Source: Bacillota bacterium (GTDB lineage: Bacteria > Bacillota > Clostridia > Acetivibrionales > DSM-1351). Taken from it: a stretch of 64,000 nt of DNA. The stretch spans positions 1 to 64,000 of the forward strand of contig JAEZRV010000098.1 in NCBI GenBank assembly GCA_023444055.1. Direction: 5' to 3'. A model generated the notes under the pieces. The model ran no database searches and was not told the DNA's origin. It saw only the letters and a program-made list of their open reading frames with translations. A program made the translations under genes and the position numbers. This document shows positions 52,157-62,656 of this stretch, piece after piece. Numbering within the stretch: position 1 is the first letter of the stretch; every line of letters starts with the position of its first letter.

Positions 52157-54067
52157 TTGGCTGGATTAGGAATTTTGGATTTCACAAGGAATGGAAGCTT
52201 TTCATTTGATGAAATGGAAAAGAAATATTACAATTTTTATGCGCCATCCTTTGAGGTGATTTGTGGTTTATTTAGCAAGACCGAGATTGTTAAAAAGGAA
52301 GGAATGGCAATAACAGGGCTAAAGGTTGAGAAAAGCCTAGAAAAGTCAGATATGTGCTCCTTTTCTGTATGCAATGCATATGATATGGCTTCAAGCGACT
52401 TTAAAAAAGATTGGATTGAGAAGCACCTAGCTATCGGTAATTTTATTGAAGTAAAAATGGGTTATGGTGATAGACTCGAAAGTGTATTTAAAGGACTTAT
52501 TACTTCAGTTAAATTTGATTTCCCATCGGGGGGAAGTCCTAGTCTCTCGGTAGAGTGCCATGATAAATCATATCTTATGATGAAGCATAAATTGTCATTT
52601 GCCTGGCATTATCTCCCATCTTCTGCAATAGCTGTTATATTGGCGACATTGTATGGGCTCGATTTTGTTGTAGATTTTAGTATAGATATACACGAAACCG
52701 TTCAGCAAGAAAATGAGAGCAATTATAGTTTTTTACAAAGATTAGCTAATAAAATAGGATATGAGTTTTTTATAAGTGGAGAAACTCTGTATTTTAGAAT
52801 TCCATACATTGGAAATCTTACCCCTATTACAACACTTAAATGGGGAAAAAGCCTTAAAAGCTTTTCTCCTCAGTTTGATCTTAATGATCAGGCATGTGCT
52901 GTTCTTACAAGAGGTATTGGTAAAAATTTTTCTACGGCAGTGAAGGGATTAGCTGGTTATGTAACTGTTCCTGGCATTGACACTCAAAAGATAAAGAATG
53001 TAATGAAAAACCTTCTTTTGGGGAGTGCATTTGATTATGTATACGATATAGGAATAACCTCATTTTTTGAAGCTGAAGCTGTGGCTTTGTTAAAAATGGG
53101 GGAGAAGTTTATGAAATCCCTTTCGGGAAGCGGTGAATGTATTGGTTTGCCTGAGCTGTCACCTGGAAGATTTATTAAGATTGAAGGTCTTGGAAGTCAG
53201 CTTAACAGTACTTACTATATTACATCTGTAACACATGCTATAAGTGAATCAGGCTTTTCCACACAGTTTGAAGTAGGGAAAGGGAATGAGGATATGTTTG
53301 GAGCTATTTCTAATGGCATAAAGAATATGAAAAAAGCCAGTGATAGTGGAATGGGAGGGGAAGGCTCTGTTAACAAGAGCGGCGTATCCGTTGGTACTGT
53401 AATATTAAATATAGATCCATTGGGTTTGGGAAGAGTAAGAGTAAAATACACCATGAGAGAGGGTGCGGATATTTTAATGGATGACAGTGGATGGGCTAGG
53501 GTTGCTGTGCCTTTTGTTGGAGCACAGTTTATTCCCGATATAGGTGATGAGGTACTTGTTGCCTTTGGAGAAGGGGCTTTGGAAGATCCATATATTATAG
53601 GCTCTCTCTGGAGCATGAAAGAAAAGCCGCCTGTTATAGATCCGCTAAATTTAAAGCATTTAATGAAAAGCAGGCTTGGGAATACGATAATGATTGATGA
53701 CACACCAGCACAGCCAAATGTATCGTTAAAGACCTTAACGGGTCAGACAGTAGAATTGCAGGATGCCCCCCCTAAAATAACAATAAAGGATAAATTAGGT
53801 TTAAATGCTGTTGAGATAGATGGCGTTACAAATGCGGTCACTGTTAAAGGAAACTTGAAAGCAGAGCTTAAGTCAAATACTTGTCAGGTAAGCCTTGATT
53901 CCGCACAGCAAAGTGTAAAGATAAGTGGGCCACTTATGGTAAATTTAGAAAGCACTGCACAGGTAAATATAAAAGGTGCAATTATAAATATAGAGGCTGG
54001 ACAGGCATTGAACCTTAAAAGTGGCGGCGTTTTAATGATAAATGGAGCAATTGTTAAAATTAACTAA
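52157..54067 (+). CDS. eCIS central spike protein, VgrG / gp27-gp5-like (Pvc8-like)
   Basis: A 637-residue spike protein. Residues ~1-390 resemble the gp27-like hub (ISGETLYFRIPYIGNLTPIT, LSPGRFIKIEGLGSQLNSTYY). Residues ~410-490 form the gp5 OB-fold (ILNIDPLGLGRVRVKYTM, DSGWARVAVPFVGAQFIPDI, GDEVLVAFGEGALEDPYIIG). The C-terminal ~130 residues are a beta-helix spike (GNTIMIDDTPA, then alternating short strands to VLMINGAIVKIN). No enzymatic extension is fused. TTG 52157 has GAGGTG six bases upstream; GTG 52148 overlaps the previous stop and is the alternative. The tip protein is probably the DUF4280 gene at 62657. Confidence 0.9.
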   Translation: MAGLGILDFTRNGSFSFDEMEKKYYNFYAPSFEVICGLFSKTEIVKKEGMAITGLKVEKSLEKSDMCSFSVCNAYDMASSDFKKDWIEKHLAIGNFIEVKMGYGDRLESVFKGLITSVKFDFPSGGSPSLSVECHDKSYLMMKHKLSFAWHYLPSSAIAVILATLYGLDFVVDFSIDIHETVQQENESNYSFLQRLANKIGYEFFISGETLYFRIPYIGNLTPITTLKWGKSLKSFSPQFDLNDQACAVLTRGIGKNFSTAVKGLAGYVTVPGIDTQKIKNVMKNLLLGSAFDYVYDIGITSFFEAEAVALLKMGEKFMKSLSGSGECIGLPELSPGRFIKIEGLGSQLNSTYYITSVTHAISESGFSTQFEVGKGNEDMFGAISNGIKNMKKASDSGMGGEGSVNKSGVSVGTVILNIDPLGLGRVRVKYTMREGADILMDDSGWARVAVPFVGAQFIPDIGDEVLVAFGEGALEDPYIIGSLWSMKEKPPVIDPLNLKHLMKSRLGNTIMIDDTPAQPNVSLKTLTGQTVELQDAPPKITIKDKLGLNAVEIDGVTNAVTVKGNLKAELKSNTCQVSLDSAQQSVKISGPLMVNLESTAQVNIKGAIINIEAGQALNLKSGGVLMINGAIVKIN

Positions 54068-54082
54068 ATGAGGTGTAATACT

Positions 54083-54481
54083 ATGTATAGTTATCTGGGA
54101 AGAGGCTGGAAATTCCCTGTTCAGGTTGACCCAAATACAGGAAGAATACTGATGTCTGAAAACGAACAGGACATATCAGAAGCAATAACAATCATATTAC
54201 AAACCTCGAAAGGTGAACGTGTTATGAAGAGTGACTTCGGATGTGGATTGCGGCGATTTGTATTTGATCTGACAGATGAAGTTACTATGAGAAAGATGGA
54301 AGAGGACATAAGAGAGGCTATTATGATTTGGGAACCAAGGGTAGGAGAGGTAGAAATAAAAGCACTTAAAGATACAGAAGTTCATGGGAAGATTAATATT
54401 GATATACATTATACAGTTAGCTCAACGAACAATAGATATAATATGGTTTATCCTTTTTATCTGGAGGAAGGTTCAAAATAG
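54083..54481 (+). CDS. eCIS baseplate wedge protein, gp25-like (Pvc9-like)
   Basis: A 132-residue GPW/gp25 family protein. YLGRGWKFPVQVDPNTGRIL, ISEAITIILQTSKGERVM and FGCGLRRFVFDLTDEV contain the family's EPR/core phrases, and EDIREAIMIWEPRVGEVEIK is the conserved C-terminal helix with the W-E-P-R signature. gp25-like subunits start sheath assembly by presenting a sheath-like handshake strand. GAGGTG at 54070-54075 supports ATG 54083 instead of 54068. It lies directly behind the spike gene as in other eCIS. Confidence 0.92.
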   Translation: MYSYLGRGWKFPVQVDPNTGRILMSENEQDISEAITIILQTSKGERVMKSDFGCGLRRFVFDLTDEVTMRKMEEDIREAIMIWEPRVGEVEIKALKDTEVHGKINIDIHYTVSSTNNRYNMVYPFYLEEGSK

Positions 54482-54520
54482 TATATTAAGTGCAGATGAG
54501 CATGAATGGAGGTAAGTGTT

Positions 54521-57514
54521 TTGTATCCTGCAATGGGTGGAAAAGATTATACGGAATTAATAAATAATATGATAGAGAATTTTCACTACTATACTCCCGA
54601 GTGGAGATTTACAAAACAGAACCCTGACGCTGGGAGTGCACTTTTTTTAATATTTGCAGAAATGTTTGAAGGAAACATAGACAGATTTAAAAAAGTTCCC
54701 TATAAAAATTATATTGCGTTTTTAAATATGCTTGGAATAAGTACATTACCCGCAACTGCTGCAAGGGCTCATATTACAGTGAAGCTCCTTACCAGAGTTT
54801 CAGAGTCAGTAATGATTCCTGCTGGAATGAAATTCTCTGCGGATTCAGCAGAAAATGAAAAGATTATTTTTGAGACCGAAAAAACATTCCTAGCTACGCC
54901 TGCAAATATTGTGGATGGGTACAATGTAAATCCTGCTTCTGATACCATATCAAGAGTTAAGCTGGAGCTTTTCACACATGATGGGGGTATATCCGAAAAG
55001 CTGTTTTGTTCAGATAGTAAATTGAATTTACAACAGCACATCCTTTATGTAGCACATGACAATATATTTAACTTGTCAAGTAACGCCACAATTGAACTTT
55101 GGTTTAAAAATAGTGAAAGTAGATATCTAGAAGGAGATATTACAAGAAGGTTAGCCGATAGCTCAAATACCGAGTGGATGTACAGAAGTGAAAAAGGCTG
55201 GCAGCCGTTTGAAAATGTAAAAGCTGTAGGCAAAAAGCTCACATTGCAAAAAAGTAGCAGTATACCGATAGAAGAGGATGAAATTGAAGGGATAAAAAAT
55301 AAGTGGATAAGATGCAGGGTGAAAAATATCAGCGAAGTAGAGGATATTGAGATTGACTCTATAGATGCACTGGCTTTCTTGATGGGAGAGAAGCCGGGCT
55401 TTGAACCAGACATGGTAATGTGCAATGATATAGAGCTTAAAAAAGAAGGATTTTATCCATTTAAGGAGATTTTCTCTGTATACGATATGTTATATATATC
55501 CAGTAAAGAAATTTTATCAAAAAGAGGCTCTCAAATCACAGTAAGCTTCAAGCTGAAGTTTAGGGAAAACAGGGTTAATGAAGAAGTGCTAAAAGAAATT
55601 AACTGGAAATTAATTATGGAGAAATCTGATTTTATTCGACCTGAACCCCAAAGAGTAAGCATTACCAACGTATACTGGGAATATTGGAATGGAAGAGGCT
55701 GGGTAAAGCTTTCGTTAAATGAAAATCAGGATGAGCTATTCCAATCGGATGATGGAGAAGATAAAACAATATCCATGAGCTTCAATTGCCCAGAGGATAT
55801 ATGCGAAACTATTGTAAATAATCACACAAATTACTGGATAAGAGTGCGCGTGGTTAATATAAGAAACCAGTATGCCCCTTTTTCAATTTACAATTCACCA
55901 TGGATTGAGGATATGAGTCTGAATTTTCAGTTTTTAAAGGCTGTTCCTGTAAACTCATGTATAATCTATAATAATTTAGAATATGTGGACGAAAGCTTTA
56001 ATATTTTAAATGAGAAATATCTTTTTAGACCTTTTAAAGCCTTTGATAATCCTGCAGATGTGTTTTATTTAGGTTTTGATGCTCCACCGCTAAAAGGTCC
56101 AATTAGTACATTTTTCTCTATTAATAGCAAAAATTTTAAGGAGCTTCCGCCATTAAGCTGGCAATACTTGGGTAGTGATGGCTGGCAAAGGCTGGACACC
56201 CTTGATAATACAAATAATCTGGCGCGGACTGGGATAGTTATGTTTACAGGTCCTGATGATTTTGCCGAACAGACTATTTTGGGGAGAAAGCTATATTGGA
56301 TAAGAATTTTGCGTGAATCTGACATAAAATATGGATTTCCAGAGGTTAAGTGCATTTTAACTAATACAATGGAAGTAACTCAACAGGAAACTGTTGCAGG
56401 TGAATTGCTTGAATGCTGTGATACTTTTGGAAGGGAATACAAATTGAAAAGATGTCCGATCATCCAAGAAGAGATATGGGTAAACGAATTAGACAAGTTA
56501 AGCACTGAGGAAATGAAAGAGCTTTCGGAAAAAATACCAGAGGGTATTGAGATAGAAAAGGATTACACAGGAGAGATAAATGAGTTTTGGGTTAAATGGA
56601 CACCAACTGACAATTTGGCGGATTTATCCCCAAAGGATAGGCATTATGTTATAAACAGGTCTAACGGAAAAATTCAGTTTGGAGATGGCAAAAATGGGAA
56701 AGAGCCTGTGCAAAGCGGTATTCATGGTGTAAAGGTTAAATATTTCGTCGGGGGCGGCAATAAGGGGAACGTGGATGCAAACAGCATTTCAGTTTCATAT
56801 CAAAAAATTGCTTTTGTTGAGAAGGTTTTTAATCCCAAACCCTCATTTGGAGGACACGAAGCTGAGACGAATGAAGAAGCTATTAATAGATGGCCTCATA
56901 TTATAAAGCACAGAAACAAAGCAGTAACTGCGGGAGATTTTGAATGTCTGGCTATCGAAGCAGCGAGAAATATAAAAAAAGTAAGATGCCTGCCATGTAC
57001 CAATGTGGATATTTCAGCTGAAACAGGGCATGTAATTCTAGCTGTTTATATGGGTGATTTGGGTGAGGAAGCATTTATTATAACTAAGGAACAGGTGGAA
57101 AGCTATATTGCAAAGCGTTGTTCTGCAACAATGGCACTTCCCGGAAGGATTCATATAATAGAAGCTGTAAAGCTTGAATATTCAATATTTGCCGTAGTTA
57201 TAACAAACGATATGGAGATGGTTGTGCCAATTGAACTTGAAGCTGTAGATAAGCTAAAGAAGTTTTTAGATCCATTAGAAGGAAATCTCGATAAAAAAGG
57301 ATGGGAAATTGGACAATATCCTCATGAATCGGTAATTTACCCGCTACTGAAATCAATTAATGGAGTAAGCTACATCGAAAAAGCGGTTTTATCTGTCAGT
57401 TTGGTAAAGGATGGTAAAAGAAGGAATATAGGATTGGAAGAATTAGAACACTATACCTACGGCATAGTATCTAGCGGAGAACATAACATTGAAGTAAAAT
57501 CTGTCACTAGGTAA
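54521..57514 (+). CDS. eCIS large baseplate protein (Afp11/Pvc11-like, gpJ-type)
   Basis: A 997-residue baseplate wedge component. It starts LYPAMGGKDYTELINNMIEN and has early FTKQNPDAGSALFLIFAEMF, a long beta-rich middle, and a baseplate-J-like part with VINRSNGKIQFGDGKNGKEP, VKYFVGGGNKGNV and TNEEAINRWPHIIKHRNKAV. TTG 54521 is taken as start because GGAGGT lies seven bases upstream; an ATG at 54506 overlaps that site. A homologous but shorter protein follows, a duplication typical of eCIS baseplates. No frame damage seen. Confidence 0.88.
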   Translation: MYPAMGGKDYTELINNMIENFHYYTPEWRFTKQNPDAGSALFLIFAEMFEGNIDRFKKVPYKNYIAFLNMLGISTLPATAARAHITVKLLTRVSESVMIPAGMKFSADSAENEKIIFETEKTFLATPANIVDGYNVNPASDTISRVKLELFTHDGGISEKLFCSDSKLNLQQHILYVAHDNIFNLSSNATIELWFKNSESRYLEGDITRRLADSSNTEWMYRSEKGWQPFENVKAVGKKLTLQKSSSIPIEEDEIEGIKNKWIRCRVKNISEVEDIEIDSIDALAFLMGEKPGFEPDMVMCNDIELKKEGFYPFKEIFSVYDMLYISSKEILSKRGSQITVSFKLKFRENRVNEEVLKEINWKLIMEKSDFIRPEPQRVSITNVYWEYWNGRGWVKLSLNENQDELFQSDDGEDKTISMSFNCPEDICETIVNNHTNYWIRVRVVNIRNQYAPFSIYNSPWIEDMSLNFQFLKAVPVNSCIIYNNLEYVDESFNILNEKYLFRPFKAFDNPADVFYLGFDAPPLKGPISTFFSINSKNFKELPPLSWQYLGSDGWQRLDTLDNTNNLARTGIVMFTGPDDFAEQTILGRKLYWIRILRESDIKYGFPEVKCILTNTMEVTQQETVAGELLECCDTFGREYKLKRCPIIQEEIWVNELDKLSTEEMKELSEKIPEGIEIEKDYTGEINEFWVKWTPTDNLADLSPKDRHYVINRSNGKIQFGDGKNGKEPVQSGIHGVKVKYFVGGGNKGNVDANSISVSYQKIAFVEKVFNPKPSFGGHEAETNEEAINRWPHIIKHRNKAVTAGDFECLAIEAARNIKKVRCLPCTNVDISAETGHVILAVYMGDLGEEAFIITKEQVESYIAKRCSATMALPGRIHIIEAVKLEYSIFAVVITNDMEMVVPIELEAVDKLKKFLDPLEGNLDKKGWEIGQYPHESVIYPLLKSINGVSYIEKAVLSVSLVKDGKRRNIGLEELEHYTYGIVSSGEHNIEVKSVTR

Positions 57515-57552
57515 TGTTCAAATAAAATATAGAACTGGAGGTGTAAACCATA

Positions 57553-59784
57553 ATGCTTTCACAAATGAATCTTGATGATCGTACATTTAAGGATATCGTT
57601 GAAAATGCAAAAAAAATGATTCCTGGACTGATACCTGAATGGACAGATGAAAATCACCATGATCCCGGAATTACCCTTATTGAACTTTTTGCATGGCTTA
57701 TTGAAATGCAGCAGTATTACCTTGATAGGGTAACTTTGAAAAATGAGCTGAAGTTTTTAAAGCTATTAGGAATAAAACCTAAAAACGTTGCAATGGCAAA
57801 ATCAAACGTGACATTTGAAAATGTTTTTAAAAATACCTATCTACCAGTAGGCACACCATTAAGTGCAAGGGATGAGGTTTTTGAGACGATACAGGGAAAT
57901 TTTCTGATGTCAGCAAAAATTGAAAAGGTATTATCTGTTTGTGAAAAGCAGATATGGGATTATACTGAGCAAAACAATGAGTGGGGAACTGTCTTTAATC
58001 CTTTTGGCAATGAGGCTGAAAGAGGAAGCAAGCTGTATATAGGGCTAAATGAAGCCTTGCCAGAAGGAACAAATATACATATTTCATTAAATGTTTTTGA
58101 GGATTATCCTGTACCTGCGGTAATTCCTAATGAGGGCGAATTTATTCCATCAGCAAAGCTTTCATGGAAATATTATGATGGTGATGAATGGAGGAATGTC
58201 AACCTTATTAAGGACAGTTCTTATAATCTACATTTTAAGGGTCAGCTGTTTTTTAGCATTGACGAACCTATGATGCCATTACAGCTTGAGTACTCACCAG
58301 AAGCTGAACGGTACTGGCTTTGCTGCATCGTTGAAGAGAATGGGTATGAAATGGTGCCCAAGCTTTGTGAACTGGGATTTAACACAGTAGAAGTAATAAA
58401 TAGGAGCACCTTATGTGAATTATATCATTTTTCAGCATCAGGAAAACATAATCAAAAGTATATTCACTCAAGCCATCTTGCTTTAACCGGAAAGTGCTAT
58501 GTACAAATAAAGGAAGAAATTGAAGGCAATGAGGTCTGGTTTAACTGGGAGAGGGTTGACAGCCTTTCAAAATCAGAACCGACTGACAAGCATTTTGAGC
58601 TAGATCTGGACTTTATTAAAAATAATTGCTCGATTTTGTTCGGCGATGGTACAAATGGAAAAATACCTAATGAGGGAATTGATAATATACGTTTTGTCTC
58701 TTGCTCACATTCATTTGAAGAAACAGCCTTGATTGCTGGGAGCGATGGACTGCCAAATCAAAAAGTTGAAACAAACATTAGGGATATTATTCCTGATAGC
58801 CTTAAAATACAAGTAGGACAAAAGCTGAAAGGGATAAACAGCTTATGTTGGGAAGATTGGATAAGAGTTGACAACTTTGATAGTTCAGCTCCTACTGATA
58901 AACATTATATTTTGATTGATGATACAGGAGAAATTTTGTTTGGGGATAATGAAAGGGGAGCTATCCCTCCAAACATAGGAATGCACAATATCTCCATAAT
59001 TTCATGTCAAACAGGCGGAATGGAAAAGGGAAATGTTAAAACAAATGAAATTAATGAAGTATACTCTGAAATTGATAGCTTAAGGGATATTCATGTGCTT
59101 AAAAGTACCCCTGCAGAAGGCGGAAATAATAAAGAGTCTATTCAAGATGCAAAGCAGCGTGCAAGAAGAGAACTTAAAAAGTTATATAAAGCTGTAACCT
59201 GCGAGGATTATGAGGAACTAGCAAAAATGACCCCTGGATTACGGGTAGCAAAGGTAAAAGCTATTCCTCTTTTTGAACCTGGACTTAAAGGATATCCGAC
59301 CAACTATGTCCAAGCAAAGGTTTGCATTGTTGCAGTTCCATACAGTACGGTTGAAAAGCCTTTGCCAAGTAAACAGTTTCTTGAGAATATGAGAAGGCAT
59401 CTTGACAAATTTAGGCTGATTACAACAGAGGTAGAGGTTGTTCCTCCTGAATACGTCAAAATTACAGTAAGTGCTGTAGTGGTCGTCGAACAGCATATAA
59501 ATTTGAATAGCCAGAAAATAGAGGATGCCCTAAAGGAGATGTTATCACCTGTTGGAAGTGGGGAAGAATCAGAGGGCTGGGACTTTGGAAGAACGGTGTA
59601 TAAAGGAGATATTTACGGAAGGATAAAGCAAATCAGCGGGGTAGAATATGTTAGAGATCTTAAAATACAATTTGAGGGGCGTGCAGCCGAAATTGACAGC
59701 GGTGGAGATGTAAGGCTATATCCCCATGCGATTGTGTATTCAGGGGAGCATAAAATACATGTAATTAATAAGACAAATATTTAA
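57553..59784 (+). CDS. Second eCIS baseplate protein (gpJ-type, Afp11/12-like)
   Basis: A 743-residue relative of the preceding protein. It begins MNLDDRTFKDIVENAKKMIP, then GLIPEWTDENHHDPGITLIE and LFAWLIEMQQYYLDRVTLKN, very conserved in eCIS and some phage baseplates. Two internal segments repeat the pattern W..WERVDSLSKSEPTDKHFEL and DWIRVDNFDSSAPTDKHYIL, each followed by a LFGDGTNG / LFGDNERG motif. The J-like part starts at about 535 (QRARRELKKLYKAVTCEDYE). It forms part of the wedge that opens on contraction. Good ribosome site (CTGGAGGTG) upstream. Confidence 0.9.
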   Translation: MLSQMNLDDRTFKDIVENAKKMIPGLIPEWTDENHHDPGITLIELFAWLIEMQQYYLDRVTLKNELKFLKLLGIKPKNVAMAKSNVTFENVFKNTYLPVGTPLSARDEVFETIQGNFLMSAKIEKVLSVCEKQIWDYTEQNNEWGTVFNPFGNEAERGSKLYIGLNEALPEGTNIHISLNVFEDYPVPAVIPNEGEFIPSAKLSWKYYDGDEWRNVNLIKDSSYNLHFKGQLFFSIDEPMMPLQLEYSPEAERYWLCCIVEENGYEMVPKLCELGFNTVEVINRSTLCELYHFSASGKHNQKYIHSSHLALTGKCYVQIKEEIEGNEVWFNWERVDSLSKSEPTDKHFELDLDFIKNNCSILFGDGTNGKIPNEGIDNIRFVSCSHSFEETALIAGSDGLPNQKVETNIRDIIPDSLKIQVGQKLKGINSLCWEDWIRVDNFDSSAPTDKHYILIDDTGEILFGDNERGAIPPNIGMHNISIISCQTGGMEKGNVKTNEINEVYSEIDSLRDIHVLKSTPAEGGNNKESIQDAKQRARRELKKLYKAVTCEDYEELAKMTPGLRVAKVKAIPLFEPGLKGYPTNYVQAKVCIVAVPYSTVEKPLPSKQFLENMRRHLDKFRLITTEVEVVPPEYVKITVSAVVVVEQHINLNSQKIEDALKEMLSPVGSGEESEGWDFGRTVYKGDIYGRIKQISGVEYVRDLKIQFEGRAAEIDSGGDVRLYPHAIVYSGEHKIHVINKTNI

Positions 59785-59809
59785 TTTCCTGTGTAAGGGC
59801 GGATGAAGG

Positions 59810-61000
59810 ATGTATGAAGAATTTAAATTTTTTGCCTTGAACAAAAATGAATGGCAAAAAGGGCTCGGCGTAAATATACATATAACAGACAATGGAATGA
59901 AGTTGGAAAACGCCAGTTACGACGGTGTTTATTATTCGTTAGGATTTGACAGCACTGAAAGTGAAATGCTTTGGCATAGGATGGTGCTTGAAACAGATAC
60001 ATATAAGGAAGGTGATATAAAGCTATATTATTTCGCATCAGATGAAAAAGTTATTAATATTGATGGTAAAAACTATGACATTGATATGCTGATAATGGAT
60101 AACACATATCCGAACAGAAAAAATGAGCTTGAGAAAATATGGTTTTTTGCAGGAAGTGAGTTTAAGGAGAAGCTGGGGGAACTATTCATGCCTTGGCTTT
60201 GGCCTATTACAAGACCATCTGATGTATTATTGCACAAGGCTAAAGGAAGATATTTTTGGTTTAAGGTAGAACTTAAAGCAAGTAAAATCAATAATCCTTG
60301 TATAAAAAAAGCAAGGATTTATTACCCGAGAATGTCCTACTTAGACTATTTGCCTAGTGCATATAGCAGTGATGAAAAAAGTCGCGATTTTCTTGAACGT
60401 TTTTTATCAATATTTAGTAGTATTATGAGCGATATGGAGGAACAAATCACAAATGCTTCAAGATTATTCGATATAGATTGCGTTGATGGAGAATATCTTA
60501 AATGGCTTGCATCATGGTTGTCTATAAAGGTTGACGAAAGCTGGGGGGAAAAGCAATTAAGGAAGCTTGTCGAAAGAGCACCTGAGATTTATAAAATTAG
60601 GGGTACAAAGCAGGCGATAGTGGATATTGTAGAGATATATACTGGAAGCAAACCGATGATTGTGGAGCATTTTCAAATAAAAAATGTAGAAACGAACCCG
60701 AAATTGAGAGAGTTGTATAATGAGCTCTATTCAATTGATCCATATACATTTTGTGTTATTGTGAGGGCAGATAGTGTACCTTCTTTGCAACAGCAGATAG
60801 CGTTGCAAAAGCTTTTGGATGAAGAAAAACCAGCGTTTACAAAGGTGAAGCTAATCATTCTTCAGCCGTTAATTTACCTGGATTCGCACACATATCTGGG
60901 TTACAATACAACACTTTCAAGCCTTTCCACAATACGTTTAGATGAAGATTCTTCAAATCTTTTTAACAATATACTTATAGATAAGGATGAAGAACTTTAG
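59810..61000 (+). CDS. eCIS tail/baseplate protein, gpI-like (Afp12-type)
   Basis: A 396-residue protein. The N-terminal ~175 residues (FFALNKNEWQKGLGVNIHIT...) are beta-rich and unrecognised. The C-terminal half is the phage tail protein domain related to P2 gpI: MSYLDYLPSAYSSDEKSRDF, LERFLSIFSSIMSDMEEQI, DGEYLKWLASWLSIKVDESW and IRGTKQAIVDIVEIYTGSKP. It is usually found at the baseplate edge, where fibres attach. It begins 25 bases after the previous gene. No separate tail-fibre gene is present, so the N-terminal domain could contribute to surface binding (inference). Confidence 0.85.
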   Translation: MYEEFKFFALNKNEWQKGLGVNIHITDNGMKLENASYDGVYYSLGFDSTESEMLWHRMVLETDTYKEGDIKLYYFASDEKVINIDGKNYDIDMLIMDNTYPNRKNELEKIWFFAGSEFKEKLGELFMPWLWPITRPSDVLLHKAKGRYFWFKVELKASKINNPCIKKARIYYPRMSYLDYLPSAYSSDEKSRDFLERFLSIFSSIMSDMEEQITNASRLFDIDCVDGEYLKWLASWLSIKVDESWGEKQLRKLVERAPEIYKIRGTKQAIVDIVEIYTGSKPMIVEHFQIKNVETNPKLRELYNELYSIDPYTFCVIVRADSVPSLQQQIALQKLLDEEKPAFTKVKLIILQPLIYLDSHTYLGYNTTLSSLSTIRLDEDSSNLFNNILIDKDEEL

Positions 61001-61056
61001 TAGGAAAGACTTCATAACATGAAATTATTCGTTTGTTTACATATAGGAGGGATACA

Positions 61057-62619
61057 ATGATGGATGATATTATTAGCAGCAGCTTTGAACGGAATAGGTA
61101 TTTTAAGGGAAAGCTGATGACTACGAGAGATTTCGAAACGGAACAAAAGTATTTTAACGATAAACGCAGACTGATAAATAGGCTTTTCTTCGGAGGAGGA
61201 ATTGTATGCGGTCTTCAAGTAATTAAAATCGATGAAAAAACCATTTCTATTGAGAACGGTTTGGCAATTGATAGCTCAGGCAGAGAGGTTATGCTTGAAA
61301 AAAACATTATTATGGATAAAGGCATAATAACGGCTGAGCTGAATAAATTAGATGGCTTAGAGGATGAGGAGTTTATGAAGGATCTTTATCTTTGTATTCA
61401 ATATAAAGAGGAAGCAAAGGATTTAGTAAACTCTGTTCTAGAAAACAAGCAGGAGCACAATTTAGTAAAGGACTCCAGCGAGATATTTCTATCAGATGAA
61501 AGTCCAGATACGTCAGACTTTGGATTATCTAATTTAATAGAGGATAAAAAGCTTCTGTGTGTTTTAGAAGATATAAAACAAACCAGAACGATGAAGGAGT
61601 CACAGCGTTTAAAGGTATGGCAAACTGTGCCGCGATTTGTTAATCCAGGTGATGTTTTTGAAATTGTTGTTACAGTTGAAAAAGGCTACTTTTCTGATGC
61701 AATTAAGCTGGAATATGAAATTGAGAGTGAAGAATTTGAGCCTGTAAAAAACGACGGCTTTAAGATATCCTATTCAGAAGGCTTAAAGAATAAAGATTGG
61801 CTACAAAGTTATAAATGTCTTGTGAAGGCTAAAAATACTTTAGGCAATACGACAGGCAAAATACGAATTAAGGATGGCAAAATCAAGATTTCAATTGGTG
61901 ACAGGCAATACATAGAGGAAGTACACCTTGTAAATTCGCCAAAAATAATAGTGGAATCATTAAAGGAAAGAGTATTGAAAGAGTATTCCAATCGTGGTTT
62001 TGACGATGCTACGAAGAGTAACAAGGGAAATGCGATATGCCTTGCAAGAGTTAGCTTTTATAAATACAAAAGTTCCTATTCTATAGAAAGCGTTGAACGG
62101 GTGCGAGCAGAGGAATATGCGATATCTCTTCCGCTGATTAGGGTTCTAGATAATCTTGATAAAAAACATGATAAAAATGCTTCACATTCAAATGATCAAA
62201 ATATAATGGGGGAAGTAAGGGCATTTCTTGCACAAACGGCAGCAACATCAGCGAAGACTTATTCATCTGGAGTTCAGAGTATTGACTTTAACAGTGTTCA
62301 GAAGGACGGTAACAAATACTTTACTGAAGAAATATCTCATGAGCTTGGTGTTGGACCAGTATACATTGGAACAGGACTTGAGCTGAATTATCAGGATACA
62401 CTAAGCGGGATTTTGAATGACGATAGTGAAATATTTTATGGCTCAAATATGGTATTTGAAAACAGCGAGTATGCTCCTGATATAGTCGGAGTAAATATCG
62501 GGGTTGTACTATATCCAAACAGGGGTACCTTCAGAATCGGAGTAAGCATACCTCAGCAGAAACATAAGCAGCAGGGGGTACAGGGGATAAATGTACGCTG
62601 GTGGGCGTTTAGGAAATAG
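61057..62619 (+). CDS. Conserved eCIS protein with NRYFKGKLMTTRDFE motif
   Basis: A 520-residue protein. Its N-terminus carries ERNRYFKGKLMTTRDFETEQ, YFNDKRRLINRLFFGGGIVC and GLAIDSSGREVML, a module common at the end of eCIS and related phage-like clusters; the remainder includes a beta-sandwich-like region (~190-290) and a C-terminal part VVLYPNRGTFRIGVSIPQQK. Function is not established; it may be a peripheral baseplate or adhesion component. AGGAGG at 61045-61050 fixes ATG 61057; the in-frame ATG at 61033 lacks a site. It is the last plus-strand gene of the cluster and converges on the DUF4280 gene. Confidence 0.8.
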   Translation: MMDDIISSSFERNRYFKGKLMTTRDFETEQKYFNDKRRLINRLFFGGGIVCGLQVIKIDEKTISIENGLAIDSSGREVMLEKNIIMDKGIITAELNKLDGLEDEEFMKDLYLCIQYKEEAKDLVNSVLENKQEHNLVKDSSEIFLSDESPDTSDFGLSNLIEDKKLLCVLEDIKQTRTMKESQRLKVWQTVPRFVNPGDVFEIVVTVEKGYFSDAIKLEYEIESEEFEPVKNDGFKISYSEGLKNKDWLQSYKCLVKAKNTLGNTTGKIRIKDGKIKISIGDRQYIEEVHLVNSPKIIVESLKERVLKEYSNRGFDDATKSNKGNAICLARVSFYKYKSSYSIESVERVRAEEYAISLPLIRVLDNLDKKHDKNASHSNDQNIMGEVRAFLAQTAATSAKTYSSGVQSIDFNSVQKDGNKYFTEEISHELGVGPVYIGTGLELNYQDTLSGILNDDSEIFYGSNMVFENSEYAPDIVGVNIGVVLYPNRGTFRIGVSIPQQKHKQQGVQGINVRWWAFRK

Positions 62620-62656
62620 GTAAGTGCTTTGTCGATCTTAGCCATACCACTTTGTT